The notes beneath the pieces are model-generated. The model searched no databases, was not told where the DNA came from, and worked only from the letters and a program-made list of their open reading frames with translations. The position numbers were made by a program, and so were the translations under genes. Shown here piece after piece: positions 9,083 through 18,459 of a DNA stretch of 64,000 bases (position 1 is its first letter; each line of letters starts with the position of its first letter). Source of the DNA: Mariluticola halotolerans (GTDB taxonomy: Bacteria; Pseudomonadota; Alphaproteobacteria; Rhizobiales; Devosiaceae); assembly GCF_021611515.1 (NCBI RefSeq), contig NZ_CP090960.1, positions 3,020,001 through 3,084,000 of the forward strand. Direction: 5' to 3'.

Positions 9083-10055
9083 TCGGTTCAACCCCACAAC
9101 CCGTGATCGCCAACGCACCATGTTGCGCACAGCCATGGGGCCGGAAATCGCTGAGGCGCTTGCCGATCCACTGGTGATTGAAGTGATGGCCAATCCCGAT
9201 GGCAGGCTTTGGGTTGATCGCCATGGCGAGGGCCGCAGCGACACCGGCAGCACGCTTGAACCGGCGCAGGTTGAGCGGATCATCCGGCTGGCTGCAAGCC
9301 ACGTGGGGCAGGAATGCTATGCCGAGCGGCCTGTCGTGTCGGCAGAATTACCCGAAACCGGTGAGAGGTTTGAAGGTCTGTTGCCGCCGGTAGTGGCGTC
9401 ACCCTGTTTTGCCATCCGAAAACCGGCGCAAAAGCTCTATCGGCTGACGGACTATGTCCAAGCCCAGATCATGACACCGCTCCAGGCCAAGGCCTTGGCC
9501 GACGCGGTTGCCGAGCGAAAGAACATCGTCGTAGTGGGCGGGACAAGTTCGGGCAAGACCACTCTGGTCAACGCGCTACTTGATGAAGTCGCCGCCAGTG
9601 GTGACCGCGTGATCCTGATCGAGGACACACGTGAGCTGCAATGCGCTGCAGAGGACAGTGTTAATGTCCGGACCAAGCCAGGGGTCGCGTCGCTGGCTGA
9701 TCTGGTGCGCTCAACCCTACGCTTACGTCCCGACAGGATTGTCATTGGCGAGGTGAGGGGTGCCGAGGCTCTCGACATGCTCAAGGCCTGGAACACGGGT
9801 CATCCGGGCGGCATCACGACGCTGCATGCCAATTCTGCTCATGCGGGCCTCTATCGACTTGAACAGCTCATTCAGGAAGCCGTCGTCTCGGTGCCGCGTC
9901 GTCTGATTGCCGAAGCCGTGGACGTGGTGGTGTTCATCAACGGGCGCGGCGCCAGCCGTCGCATCGAAACCGTCGCCGCGCTCGAAGGTCTGACCCAGGA
10001 CGGCGATTACCGGCTGATTTCACTTGTTCCCGACCCATCCAATCCAACTGCCTGA
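9072..10055 (+). CDS. trbB: TrbB, type IV secretion ATPase (VirB11 family)
   Basis: VirB11-type hexameric ATPase that powers pilus assembly and DNA transfer at the inner membrane. Walker A is [18 protein letters not shown]; the Asp box is [12 protein letters not shown]; Walker B and the His box follow as [17 protein letters not shown] and [16 protein letters not shown] at 9072 (or 9075) is taken as the start because GGGAGGGG immediately precedes it and known TrbB proteins begin near here; the frame is open further upstream. The start overlaps the end of the CopG-type gene by about 10 bp. trbC follows after 12 bp. Confidence 0.94.
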   Translation: MMRDRFNPTTRDRQRTMLRTAMGPEIAEALADPLVIEVMANPDGRLWVDRHGEGRSDTGSTLEPAQVERIIRLAASHVGQECYAERPVVSAELPETGERFEGLLPPVVASPCFAIRKPAQKLYRLTDYVQAQIMTPLQAKALADAVAERKNIVVVGGTSSGKTTLVNALLDEVAASGDRVILIEDTRELQCAAEDSVNVRTKPGVASLADLVRSTLRLRPDRIVIGEVRGAEALDMLKAWNTGHPGGITTLHANSAHAGLYRLEQLIQEAVVSVPRRLIAEAVDVVVFINGRGASRRIETVAALEGLTQDGDYRLISLVPDPSNPTA

Positions 10056-10067
10056 CAGGAGATTTTT

Positions 10068-10415
10068 ATGCGTTCATCCAAAACCAATTTGTCATTTCCC
10101 TCTATTCACCGGTCTGCAGTTTGCCTGTTGTTGACCACTAGCGTGGTGTTGGCATTGCCGGATGCGGCTTATGCTGCTGGATCGGGCATGCCCTGGGAAG
10201 CTCCACTCGCTTCGATCTTGGAATCCATTGAAGGACCAGTCGCGCGCATTGTTGCGGTGATCATCATTGTTATCACCGGCCTTTCCTTAGCCTTTGGGGA
10301 AAGCTCAGGCGGTTTCCGGCGACTGATCCAGATCGTCTTTGGACTGTCGATTGCCTTCGCCGCCACCAGTTTTTTCCTGTCGTTCTTTTCCTTCGGCGGC
10401 GGGGCTTTGGTTTGA
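10068..10415 (+). CDS. trbC: TrbC, pilin precursor
   Basis: The 115-residue product has a long signal peptide (residues 1 to about 36, ending ALPDAAYAAG) and two hydrophobic helices in the mature part (IVAVIIIVITGLSLAFGE and LIQIVFGLSIAFAATSFFL). This is the layout of VirB2/TrbC pilins, which are cleaved and, in RP4, cyclised by TraF, encoded at 698 here. An AGGAG site precedes the ATG. The TGA overlaps the trbD start codon by one base, so translation is coupled. It should form the conjugative pilus subunit. Confidence 0.9.
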   Translation: MRSSKTNLSFPSIHRSAVCLLLTTSVVLALPDAAYAAGSGMPWEAPLASILESIEGPVARIVAVIIIVITGLSLAFGESSGGFRRLIQIVFGLSIAFAATSFFLSFFSFGGGALV

Positions 10416-10672
10416 TGGGCGTTGCCGGTTTTGAAGTCCCCCTACATCGATCTCTGACAGAGCCGATCCTGATGGGTGGCGCGCCGCGCAATGTCGCGAT
10501 CATCAACGGCACATTGGCCGCTGCCTTGGGCCTCGGCCTGCAGCTCTGGATCGTCGGATTGCTGGTCTGGGTGATTGGCCACGGCATCGCTGTCTTCGCC
10601 GCCCGCAAGGACCCGGCCTTTGCAATCGTTCTGGTCCGTCACGTCAGACATAAAGGGTTTCTTACATGCTGA
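10415..10672 (+). CDS. trbD: TrbD, VirB3-like inner-membrane protein
   Basis: This 85-residue protein starts FEVPLHRSLTEPILMGGAPR, the conserved N-terminal signature of TrbD/VirB3. A single long hydrophobic hairpin follows (residues about 30-65). VirB3 proteins associate with the VirB4/TrbE ATPase, and the trbE gene starts inside the end of this one (7-bp overlap). The start ATG shares its first base with the trbC stop codon. An in-frame TTG one codon upstream is a less likely start. Confidence 0.9.
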   Translation: MGVAGFEVPLHRSLTEPILMGGAPRNVAIINGTLAAALGLGLQLWIVGLLVWVIGHGIAVFAARKDPAFAIVLVRHVRHKGFLTC

Positions 10673-13104
10673 ACCTGCGCGAATACCGGAACCGACCGGC
10701 ATTGTTGGCTGACTATCTGCCCTGGGCCTGTTTGGTCGCGCCCGGCGTCGTGCTCAACAAAGATGGCAGTTTCCAACGCTCGGCGCGGTTTCGGGGGCCT
10801 GATCTGGAAAGCGCCACCCAAGGCGAACTGGTCGCGACTTGCGCCCGCATCAATAATGTGTTGCGGCGCTTTGGGTCCGGTTGGGCTTTGTTCTTCGAGG
10901 CTGAACGCCATCCAGCGCGAGATTATCCGCAATCCGAGTTCCCGGACCCGGTTTTGCAATTGGTCGAGGAAGAGCGGCGGGCTGCGTTCGAAGGGGCAGG
11001 GACGTTATTTGAAAGCGGTTATGTCCTAACGTTGACCTTTCTGCCGCCGGTCGAAAATGTTGGCCGTGCCTCTGAGTTCATGATGGAGCGGACGGGTGAA
11101 ACCACCGACCGCGATTATCACGATCATCTGCGCACCTTTAATCAGCAAACCGATCAGGCCTTCGATCTGCTCGGCCAACTCATGCCGGAATTCGCGCCGC
11201 TCAATGATCAGGCGACACTGACCTATCTGCACACCTGTATCTCGAGCAAACGGCATCCGATCATGGTGCCGGAAGTCCCTGCCTATCTCGATGCCATCCT
11301 GGTGGATACACCGTTCACTGGTGGTTTTGAGCCAATGCTCGGTGATGCGCATCTGCGCACCCTAACTATTCTCGGCTTTCCCGGCACGACGACGCCGGGA
11401 CTTCTCGATGAGCTGAACCATCTCGGTTTTGACTATCGCTGGATGACCCGCTTCATCGCCATGGACAAGGCGGAAGCGGAAAAGGTCGTTCGTCGTTACC
11501 GGCGACAATGGTTCGCCAAACGCAAATCCATCACCGCCATCATCAAGGAGGTGATGACCAATGAGCAATCGGCATTGGTCGATAGCGATGCCGATAACAA
11601 GGCCGCCGATGCGGATGCCGCCTTACAGGAACTTGGCGCTGATCTGGTTTCTTATGGATACGTGACGACGACCTTCACGATGTGGGACCGGGATCCGGAC
11701 ACCGTTTGTGAAAAGGTTCGCGCCGTGCAGCGGATCGTCGACGGACGCGGGTTTGCAACCATCGAAGAGGGTGCCAATGCCGTTGAAGCCTGGTTGTCCT
11801 CATTGCCAGGGCATGTCTACGCCAATGTCCGGCAGGCACCAATCAGCACGCTGAACCTCGCGCATTTGATGCCGCTTTCCGCCATCTGGGCGGGGCCGGC
11901 GCGCAATAAACACCTTGATGGTCCGCCGCTGATCTCGGTCCGCACCAATGGCACCACACCGTTCCGGCTGGTCACGCATATCGGTGATGTGGGGCACACT
12001 TTGGTTGTGGGCCCAACCGGTGCAGGCAAGTCGGTGCTGTTGTCGCTGATCGCCCTGCAGTTCCGTCGCTATCGCAATGCGCAAGTCACGATTTTTGACA
12101 AAGGTGGGTCGGCCCGCGCTGCTGTTCTGGGCATGGGCGGCAACTACTTCGATCTGGGGTCAGAAGGCGCATTGGCATTTCAGCCCCTCGCCAATATCGA
12201 TCTGGTTTCCAAACGCAGTTTTGCCCTCGAATGGATTATCGGGCTTTTGGTGCATGAAGGTGTGCCGATCATGCCGGATATTAAGGACGCGATCTGGTCG
12301 GCGCTTTCCAACCTCGCAGCAGCCCCACAACCGGAACGCACTCTCACCGGTCTTACAACACTCTTGCAACGTAATGACCTTCGCCAAGCCCTGCAGCCCT
12401 ATACCCTCGAAGGCCCCTATGGTCGTTTGCTTGATGCCGATGAGGATCGGCTCAAGCTCGGTGCCATCCAGTGTTTTGAGATGGAAGAGCTCATGCATGA
12501 GACCGGCGCGGTGCTGCCGGCCCTGACCTATCTCTTCCACCGGCTCGAGGAAAAGTTCGATGGCAGTCCGGCCCTGTTGATCCTCGATGAGGCATGGCTG
12601 TTTCTTGACAATCCCGCCTTTGCCGCCCGCATCCGCGAATGGCTGAAGACTCTGCGCAAGCAAAACGTCTCTGTGATCTTTGCCACGCAAGGCCTGTCCG
12701 ACATCGCGGGCAGTTCGATTGCCCCGGCGATCATCGAAAGCTGCCCAAGTCGCATCTTCTTGCCCAATGATCGCGCGGTCGAACCGCAATCCAAAGTCAT
12801 CTACGAGGCCTTTGGTCTCAATGACCGGCAGATCGAAATCATCTCTCGGGCGGTGCCCAAGCGCGACTATTACTATCAGTCACGGCAAGGCAATCGCTTG
12901 TTCGAGCTCGGTCTTGGCCCCGTCGCGCTCGCCTTTACTGGCGCTTCCACCAAACAAGATCACGCCTTGATGGATGAACTGATCGCCGCCCATGGCGAAG
13001 AGGAGTTCGCGGACTCCTGGTTGCGCGCCAAGGGCATGGATTGGGCCGCTGATCTCATCACCTCGCAAACGCAAAAACCAACAGATCAAGGAGACCAACT
13101 ATGA
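10666..13104 (+). CDS. trbE: TrbE, VirB4-family ATPase
   Basis: At 812 residues this is a full-length VirB4/TrbE ATPase, the largest cytoplasmic energiser of the mating channel. The N-terminal CagE/VirB4 domain starts at LNLREYRNRPALLADYLPWA. Walker A lies near residue 450 (VVGPTGAGKSVLLSLIAL) and Walker B near residue 640 (SPALLILDEAWLFLDNP), followed by SVIFATQGLSDIAGS. It overlaps trbD by 7 bp and its stop overlaps the trbJ start as ATGA, in line with a single trb operon. No frameshift or missing motif is seen. Confidence 0.95.
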   Translation: MLNLREYRNRPALLADYLPWACLVAPGVVLNKDGSFQRSARFRGPDLESATQGELVATCARINNVLRRFGSGWALFFEAERHPARDYPQSEFPDPVLQLVEEERRAAFEGAGTLFESGYVLTLTFLPPVENVGRASEFMMERTGETTDRDYHDHLRTFNQQTDQAFDLLGQLMPEFAPLNDQATLTYLHTCISSKRHPIMVPEVPAYLDAILVDTPFTGGFEPMLGDAHLRTLTILGFPGTTTPGLLDELNHLGFDYRWMTRFIAMDKAEAEKVVRRYRRQWFAKRKSITAIIKEVMTNEQSALVDSDADNKAADADAALQELGADLVSYGYVTTTFTMWDRDPDTVCEKVRAVQRIVDGRGFATIEEGANAVEAWLSSLPGHVYANVRQAPISTLNLAHLMPLSAIWAGPARNKHLDGPPLISVRTNGTTPFRLVTHIGDVGHTLVVGPTGAGKSVLLSLIALQFRRYRNAQVTIFDKGGSARAAVLGMGGNYFDLGSEGALAFQPLANIDLVSKRSFALEWIIGLLVHEGVPIMPDIKDAIWSALSNLAAAPQPERTLTGLTTLLQRNDLRQALQPYTLEGPYGRLLDADEDRLKLGAIQCFEMEELMHETGAVLPALTYLFHRLEEKFDGSPALLILDEAWLFLDNPAFAARIREWLKTLRKQNVSVIFATQGLSDIAGSSIAPAIIESCPSRIFLPNDRAVEPQSKVIYEAFGLNDRQIEIISRAVPKRDYYYQSRQGNRLFELGLGPVALAFTGASTKQDHALMDELIAAHGEEEFADSWLRAKGMDWAADLITSQTQKPTDQGDQL

Positions 13105-13826
13105 AAAAAACCATCACCGCTATGTCCGTCGCGACACTACTTGCATTGTTACCGATCCAACCGGCGCAGGCGCTCTTCGGGTTTGGCGACACGGTCTATG
13201 ACCCGCTCAATCACGCCGAAAACATTCTGACGGCGGCCCGATCACTGGAGCAGATCAACAATCAGGTACAGCAGCTCGCCAACGAAGCGCAGATGCTGAT
13301 CAATCAGGCCAAAAACCTTGCCAATCTGCCAATGTCTGTCGCCTCCAATCTGCAATCCTCGCTGAGCCGGGTAGATAGTCTGATGCGCGAGGCCGAAGGC
13401 ATTGCCTACGACATCAGCTCAATCGATGAGGAATTCCAGAGGCTATTCCCCGATCAATATGATGCAGCGACCACGACGTCAGAGATTTTGCAGGATGCCG
13501 AAGACGCCTGGAAACTGGCGCGCGAGGGCTTCAAGCATTCTTTGGAAGTCCAGGCCGAAGTCGTGGGGCAGGTGCGTGATGATGCGGTGCTGCTTGATCA
13601 ATTGGTCGCTTCGAGCCAAAGCGCCATCGGTAATTTGCAAGCTGTGCAAGCCGGCAACCAGCTAACCGCACTTGCGGCCAAACAGAGCATGCAGCTGCAG
13701 ACCCTCTTGGCCGCTTCAAGCCGTGCGGATGCTCTGGAACAGGAACGTGCGCTTGCCACTCATGAGCAGGGGCAGGCGCGGTTCGAGCGTTTCGTCGGCA
13801 CCGGCTCCGCTTACACGCGGCGCTAG
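13101..13826 (+). CDS. trbJ: TrbJ, VirB5-like periplasmic protein
   Basis: The 241-residue product has a cleavable signal peptide (residues 1-24, ending PAQALFG) and then a mostly helical, Gln-rich body with IEQINNQVQQLANEAQ-type heptads, the pattern of TrbJ/VirB5 proteins. These act at the pilus tip or periplasm during mating-pair formation. It overlaps trbE by 4 bp. Downstream, only 18 bp separate it from trbL: the small lipoprotein gene trbK, often found here and responsible for entry exclusion, is absent. Confidence 0.9.
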   Translation: MKKTITAMSVATLLALLPIQPAQALFGFGDTVYDPLNHAENILTAARSLEQINNQVQQLANEAQMLINQAKNLANLPMSVASNLQSSLSRVDSLMREAEGIAYDISSIDEEFQRLFPDQYDAATTTSEILQDAEDAWKLAREGFKHSLEVQAEVVGQVRDDAVLLDQLVASSQSAIGNLQAVQAGNQLTALAAKQSMQLQTLLAASSRADALEQERALATHEQGQARFERFVGTGSAYTRR

Positions 13827-13844
13827 GTAAAAAGGGGCGGGGTG

Positions 13845-15176
13845 ATGGACGATCTCAATGTCATCGATGGGTTCACCGAGACCTTTGTGACCTATATCGA
13901 TTCCGGGTTTGGTCTTTTGGGTCCCGATGTGGGGTTCCTGACCACAATCCTGATCGGGATCGACATCACTCTTGCCGGTCTGTTCTGGGCCCTGGCCGAG
14001 GACAAGTCGGTTATTCCGGCCCTGATTAAGAAGGTGCTTTATGTGGGCGCCTTCGCGTTCATCCTCAACAATTTCCAAAGTCTCGCCAATATCATCTTCG
14101 ATAGCTTTGCCGGGCTTGGCTTGCGCGCAACCGGTTCGCCGATCAGCGCCGCTGATCTGATGCGTCCGGGCTTTGTGGCGGCCACTGGTTATGATGCCGC
14201 CGCGCCATTGCTGGACGAAGTCTTAAAGCTCCTGGGACCACTGGCGTTCTTTGAGAACTTCGTCACCATCATGGTTGTAATGTTTGCCTGGGTCGTGGTG
14301 CTCCTCGCCTTCTTCATTCTCGCCATCCAACTGTTCATCACCATTCTTGAGTTCAAGCTGACCACATTGGCCGGGTTCGTGCTGGTGCCGTTCGCACTGT
14401 GGAACAAGACGGCGTTTCTGGCGGAGCGGGTGCTTGGCAATGTGGTCGCCGCTGGCATCAAACTGATGGTCTTGGCTGTCATCGTCGGCATTGGCTCTAC
14501 CTTATTTGGTTCGTTTGTCTCATCGTTTTCGGGTGGCGACGTCACTCTGCAACAAGCCGCCGCGACGGTCCTTGGTGCCCTATCGATCTTCATGCTCGGC
14601 ATTTTCGGACCAGGGATTGCCGCAGGGCTTGTCTCTGGTGCGCCGCAACTCGGTGCAGGGGCCGTTGCCGGATCGGTCGCCGGCCTCGCCCTTGGTGGTG
14701 CCGCAGCCGGTGGCTTGGCTGCAGGCGGTATGCGCGCAGTTGGCGCCGGAGCGGGAGGTGCAGTCAAAGCGGCGTCGTCAATGGCAGGCGGCGCGAGTGG
14801 TGCCTATCAACTGGCGCAAGCAACTTCAGGCGCGTCGGGTGCAGCAGGTATCGCGGCAGGCATGACCGGTGTCGCTCAAGCTGGCGTTGATGCGGTTGGG
14901 CAGGGCGTCAAAGGCGCCGCTGCCAAAGCCACGTCCGATGTCCGCCAATCTTTTGCCGAGGGCAGGCGCTCGGCGTTTGCCACCACAGGCGGCACTCAAT
15001 CCGGCGGCGTGGAAAGACCAAGCCCATCATCAAGTTCAGATGGTGCCCCAGCCTGGGCGCAAAAACTGCGTCGCCATCAACAAATGCGCGAGGGCGTCTC
15101 GATTGCCGCCCACACCATCCGCGATGGTGACCGGCCCGCATCCGGCGAAAATCCCAAATTGCACAATGACGATTGA
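13845..15176 (+). CDS. trbL: TrbL, VirB6-like polytopic membrane protein
   Basis: A 443-residue inner-membrane protein with about six hydrophobic helices between residues 25 and 300, and a Gly/Ala-rich stretch (about 255-350) followed by a hydrophilic tail. This matches TrbL/VirB6, which forms part of the inner-membrane translocation pore. ATG at 13845 is preferred because AGGGGCGGGG lies directly upstream; a GTG one codon earlier is possible. It ends 14 bp before the trbF start. The Gly/Ala-rich segment is usual for the family and not evidence of decay. Confidence 0.9.
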   Translation: MDDLNVIDGFTETFVTYIDSGFGLLGPDVGFLTTILIGIDITLAGLFWALAEDKSVIPALIKKVLYVGAFAFILNNFQSLANIIFDSFAGLGLRATGSPISAADLMRPGFVAATGYDAAAPLLDEVLKLLGPLAFFENFVTIMVVMFAWVVVLLAFFILAIQLFITILEFKLTTLAGFVLVPFALWNKTAFLAERVLGNVVAAGIKLMVLAVIVGIGSTLFGSFVSSFSGGDVTLQQAAATVLGALSIFMLGIFGPGIAAGLVSGAPQLGAGAVAGSVAGLALGGAAAGGLAAGGMRAVGAGAGGAVKAASSMAGGASGAYQLAQATSGASGAAGIAAGMTGVAQAGVDAVGQGVKGAAAKATSDVRQSFAEGRRSAFATTGGTQSGGVERPSPSSSSDGAPAWAQKLRRHQQMREGVSIAAHTIRDGDRPASGENPKLHNDD

Positions 15177-15190
15177 GAGAGAGCAGAAAG

Positions 15191-15886
15191 ATGTTCAAAC
15201 GATCTACCACGGCCTATGGCCAAACACCGGAGCCGGTCACACCCTATCAAAAGGCGGCGCAAGTCTGGGATGAGCGTATTGGTTCGGCCCGGGTTCAGGC
15301 CCGCAATTGGCGTTTTATGGCCTTTGGGTGTTTGGCCCTCGCCATCGGCCTTTCCGGCGGCGTCATCTGGCAGGCAGGGCAAACCACGATCACGCCTTTT
15401 GTTGTCGAAGTCGACAAACTTGGCGATGTACGGGCCGTCGGTGCGGCCGCTGAAGCTTATAATCCGACCGACGCCCAGATCGCCTATCACCTAGCGCGGT
15501 TCATCGAGAATGTGCGGTCACTGTCGATTGATCCGATCATTGTGCGCCAGAACTGGCTGCGGGCCTATGATTATGCCACCGACCGTGCCGCCAACACTCT
15601 CAACGAATATGCGCGCGAGAATGATCCGTTCTCCAAGGTTGGCCGTCGCACGGTGACCGTCGAGGTGACCAGCGTTGTGCGCTCATCTGATGACACATTC
15701 GAAATCCGTTGGCGCGAGCAGAGCTTTGAGAACGGGAGCTTGGCAGAAACCTCACGCCATACCGGCTCGCTCTCCATCGTCCTGCAACGCCCCCGCACCG
15801 AGGCGGCGCTCAGGAAAAACCCCTTAGGCATTTACGTCCACGCGCTCAATTGGAGCCGGGACCTGATTTCAGGAGACGGCCAATGA
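15191..15886 (+). CDS. trbF: TrbF, VirB8-like protein
   Basis: The 231-residue product has the TrbF start (PYQKAAQVWDERIGSARVQA), one transmembrane helix at about residues 37-58, and a periplasmic VirB8-like domain with VRSLSIDPIIVRQNWLRAYDY. VirB8 proteins nucleate channel assembly. ATG at 15191 follows a GAGAGAGAGCAGAAAG purine-rich stretch and gives the normal family N-terminus; the frame is open slightly upstream. The stop codon overlaps the trbG ATG (ATGA at 15883-15886). Confidence 0.92.
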   Translation: MFKRSTTAYGQTPEPVTPYQKAAQVWDERIGSARVQARNWRFMAFGCLALAIGLSGGVIWQAGQTTITPFVVEVDKLGDVRAVGAAAEAYNPTDAQIAYHLARFIENVRSLSIDPIIVRQNWLRAYDYATDRAANTLNEYARENDPFSKVGRRTVTVEVTSVVRSSDDTFEIRWREQSFENGSLAETSRHTGSLSIVLQRPRTEAALRKNPLGIYVHALNWSRDLISGDGQ

Positions 15887-16929
15887 ATATTTTTACAACT
15901 GCTAAATTGATGACCACTGTTGCTGTAGTGGTCTCGCTTGGCGCATGTGCCACACGTCCAAAACCGCCTCAGATCAGTTTTGACGAGGCCGCGTTCGATC
16001 CAGCGATAGTGCAAGTTGAGCCTGCCAAGCCCGTCGAGGTCGTCGAACTGATGAAGCCTCTGCCTTTACCTGGGCAATTGAAGCCTATGCCCGATGCCGC
16101 AGTCGTGCCCGTTGCCGATGAGCGTCCGCCCGAGGAACGCATTTCCAGTGCCAATGAAGCGGCAAAGGTCGAACCAACGGCAGAAGGCTACTTCAACGCC
16201 ATCCAGGTCTATCCCTATGCAGAGGGCGCGCTCTACCAGCTCTACACCGCCCCCGAACAGGTGAGCGATATTGCCCTGCAGCGTGGGGAAAGCATTGTTG
16301 CGGTATCCGCTGGCGATACAGTCCGCTGGATTATCGGCGACATTGTCAGTGGCGAAGGTGAGGCTGCCCGCGCGCATGTGCTGGTCAAGCCGATCAAGGA
16401 GGGTATGAAGACCAATCTGGTGATCATCACCGACCGGCGCGCCTATCATCTGGAACTGACCAGTGACATCAATGCATACATGGCCTCGATCTCCTGGACC
16501 TATCCAAGAGATTCATTGATTGCCTTGCAACGTCAGAATGAATTGGCGCAACAAGCTGCGGAGCAAATCATCGACCGCGATCTCAAGGTCGATCAATTGC
16601 GTTTCCGCTATGCCGTCACCGGCGACACGCCGCCCTGGCGTCCGGTGCGCGTGTTTGATGATACCAATAAGGTCTATATCCAGTTCCCGGCGCGGCTGGA
16701 TCAGGGCGAAGCACCGCCTCTATTCGTGGTGGGCGCCGATGGCGAGAACCAACTCGTCAACTATCGCGTCCGCGGCCAATATTACATTGTCGATCGCCTG
16801 TTCGCCGCCGCCGAACTCCGTCTTGGTGAAAATCCGCAACAGATCGTCCGTATCACCCGCACCGATGGCCAACCTCAAAAGCCCCGCAAGAGCGTGCTGT
16901 TCCCGTCCAACAATGGGGGCGATCAATGA
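15883..16929 (+). CDS. trbG: TrbG, VirB9-like outer-membrane complex protein
   Basis: This 348-residue protein starts with a signal sequence ending in a lipobox-like VVVSLGAC, then a Pro-rich linker and the VirB9/TrbG beta domain (YQLYTAPEQVSDIALQRGE and later the C-terminal VFDDTNKVYIQFP). VirB9 proteins form the outer-membrane core ring with VirB10. ATG at 15883 is supported by AGGAGACGG just upstream and by the overlap with trbF. The Cys in the lipobox may make it self-anchoring, which would compensate for the absence of a separate TrbH lipoprotein gene; this last point is inference. Confidence 0.9.
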   Translation: MNIFTTAKLMTTVAVVVSLGACATRPKPPQISFDEAAFDPAIVQVEPAKPVEVVELMKPLPLPGQLKPMPDAAVVPVADERPPEERISSANEAAKVEPTAEGYFNAIQVYPYAEGALYQLYTAPEQVSDIALQRGESIVAVSAGDTVRWIIGDIVSGEGEAARAHVLVKPIKEGMKTNLVIITDRRAYHLELTSDINAYMASISWTYPRDSLIALQRQNELAQQAAEQIIDRDLKVDQLRFRYAVTGDTPPWRPVRVFDDTNKVYIQFPARLDQGEAPPLFVVGADGENQLVNYRVRGQYYIVDRLFAAAELRLGENPQQIVRITRTDGQPQKPRKSVLFPSNNGGDQ

Positions 16930-18188
16930 CGGGATCAGGTGAGGAACCGACGCCAAAGATTGATCCCGAGGATTTGGCGATCCGGGCCAAGCCGCGCCCG
17001 GTCACACGGATCAACCGGCGCATGCTTTATTTGCTGTCAGGTACCGGATTGCTGCTGATCGGGGGTGCGACATTGTTTGCCCTTGATCCGCCAAACCTGT
17101 TCAAGCGTGGCGAGACCGGCCGCGAACTCTACAATGTCGACAACAAGTCCACGCCAGAAGGATTAGAGGGCTTGCCAAGACGCTATAGTGATCTCAAAAA
17201 GCCGGTGCCGCAACTTGGTCCACCTTTGCCAGGCGATCTCGGCAGCGCCATCGCGCAAAGGGAGCATGATCTCGGGATTGAGCCCTCGACGCAACTGCCG
17301 TTCCGGCCAAGCCCGGAAGATGACGCGGCGCGGGCCGAGCGCATTCGTCAGGCGCGGATGACCCAACAGGGCAGGGAGTCCGGCGTATTCTTCCAGCTTA
17401 ATATGCGGGTCGCCGATGCAGCGTTTCCATCTGGAGGTGAAGTCGAGCGTTCAGCTGCACAAGCGATAAGCCCGACCGGTGCTGATACTTTGGATGGAAC
17501 CTATGGCACCCAGCTGAATATCGATCTGCAGAATGATCAAAACCTGCAGGCGCGCAAGATCGACTTCGCCAGCCAAAAGGTCGATGCAGATATCTACAAT
17601 CCCTTCACGCTGCAGGATCCGGTTTCGCCTTATCAGGTCATGGCGGGCACGATCATTGCCGCCAGCATGGTCACCGGCGTGAATTCTGATCTGCCGGGCA
17701 GAGTGATCGCCCAAGTCACCGAGAATATCTTCGATAGTGTATCCGGCAATTATCTGCTGATCCCGCAAGGTTCACGCGTGATTGGCACCTATGACAGCGT
17801 CATTGCCTTCGGGCAGGAGCGGGCGCTGATTGTTTGGCAACGCATCATCATGCCGGACGGGTCTTCTGTAGTGATCGAAAATCTCCCAGCAACCGATATG
17901 GCTGGCTATTCTGGTCTGAGCGATGAAGTCGATTTTCACACATGGCAATTGCTGTCTGGTATCGCGCTTTCAACGTTCTTGGGTGTTTCCAGCGAACTCA
18001 CCCTCGACGATCAGGAAAGCGATCTGGTAGCCGCGATCCGCGAGTCCACCCAAAAGAATGCCGACAAGGTCGGACAGGATCTGGTCGAACGCAATCTCAA
18101 TATTCAACCCACGCTGACCATCCGCCCCGGCTGGCCGCTCCGCATCATCGTCAACAAGGACATGGTGTTGCGACCCCATCACGGCTGA
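16926..18188 (+). CDS. trbI: TrbI, VirB10-like channel protein
   Basis: The 420-residue product has one N-terminal transmembrane helix (LYLLSGTGLLLIGGATLFAL, about residues 33-52), a Pro-rich periplasmic linker, and the VirB10/TrbI beta-barrel domain (TIIAASMVTGVNSDLPGRVI, later NYLLIPQGSRVIGTYDS). VirB10 spans both membranes and gates the channel. Its ATG overlaps the trbG stop by 4 bp. It closes the trb run; a DUF2274 gene follows after 15 bp and is probably in the same transcript. Confidence 0.93.
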   Translation: MTGSGEEPTPKIDPEDLAIRAKPRPVTRINRRMLYLLSGTGLLLIGGATLFALDPPNLFKRGETGRELYNVDNKSTPEGLEGLPRRYSDLKKPVPQLGPPLPGDLGSAIAQREHDLGIEPSTQLPFRPSPEDDAARAERIRQARMTQQGRESGVFFQLNMRVADAAFPSGGEVERSAAQAISPTGADTLDGTYGTQLNIDLQNDQNLQARKIDFASQKVDADIYNPFTLQDPVSPYQVMAGTIIAASMVTGVNSDLPGRVIAQVTENIFDSVSGNYLLIPQGSRVIGTYDSVIAFGQERALIVWQRIIMPDGSSVVIENLPATDMAGYSGLSDEVDFHTWQLLSGIALSTFLGVSSELTLDDQESDLVAAIRESTQKNADKVGQDLVERNLNIQPTLTIRPGWPLRIIVNKDMVLRPHHG

Positions 18189-18203
18189 GGAGATTCTTCA
18201 AAA

Positions 18204-18458
18204 ATGCTCAAACTTGACAAACTCCCCGACCGCGCAACTGCCAAGATCAGCTTCACCGCCAGCGCGGACCTGAAATCTCTGCTCAACGATTACGCAGAAA
18301 TCTATCGCCGCACCTATGGCAATAAAGAAGGCGTGCCCGAGCTCATCCCCTTCATGCTTGAAGCCTTCATTAATGCCGATCCCGGCTTCAAACGCGCACG
18401 CCGGGAACTGGAAGATGCGCGTCAATCCAAACCTGCGATTCAAACAAAGGAGGTCTGA
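18204..18458 (+). CDS. DUF2274 domain protein
   Basis: An 84-residue protein with the DUF2274 pattern: LKLDKLPDRATAKISFTASADL at the start, a helical YAEIYRRTYG segment, then ELIPFMLEAFINADPGFKRA. The family is of unknown function and nearly always lies directly downstream of trbI in alphaproteobacterial and gammaproteobacterial conjugative elements. A GAGGAG site precedes the ATG. The fold suggestion is a small ribbon-helix-helix-like or helical DNA-associated protein, but I see no decisive motif. Confidence 0.85.
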   Translation: MLKLDKLPDRATAKISFTASADLKSLLNDYAEIYRRTYGNKEGVPELIPFMLEAFINADPGFKRARRELEDARQSKPAIQTKEV

Positions 18459-18459
18459 T

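Noticed and set aside
13845-15176. Long opposite-strand and alternate-frame reading frames inside trbL
   Set aside because: They are Ala/Pro- or Arg-rich by-products of the Gly/Ala-rich GC-biased coding sequence and have no start signals.
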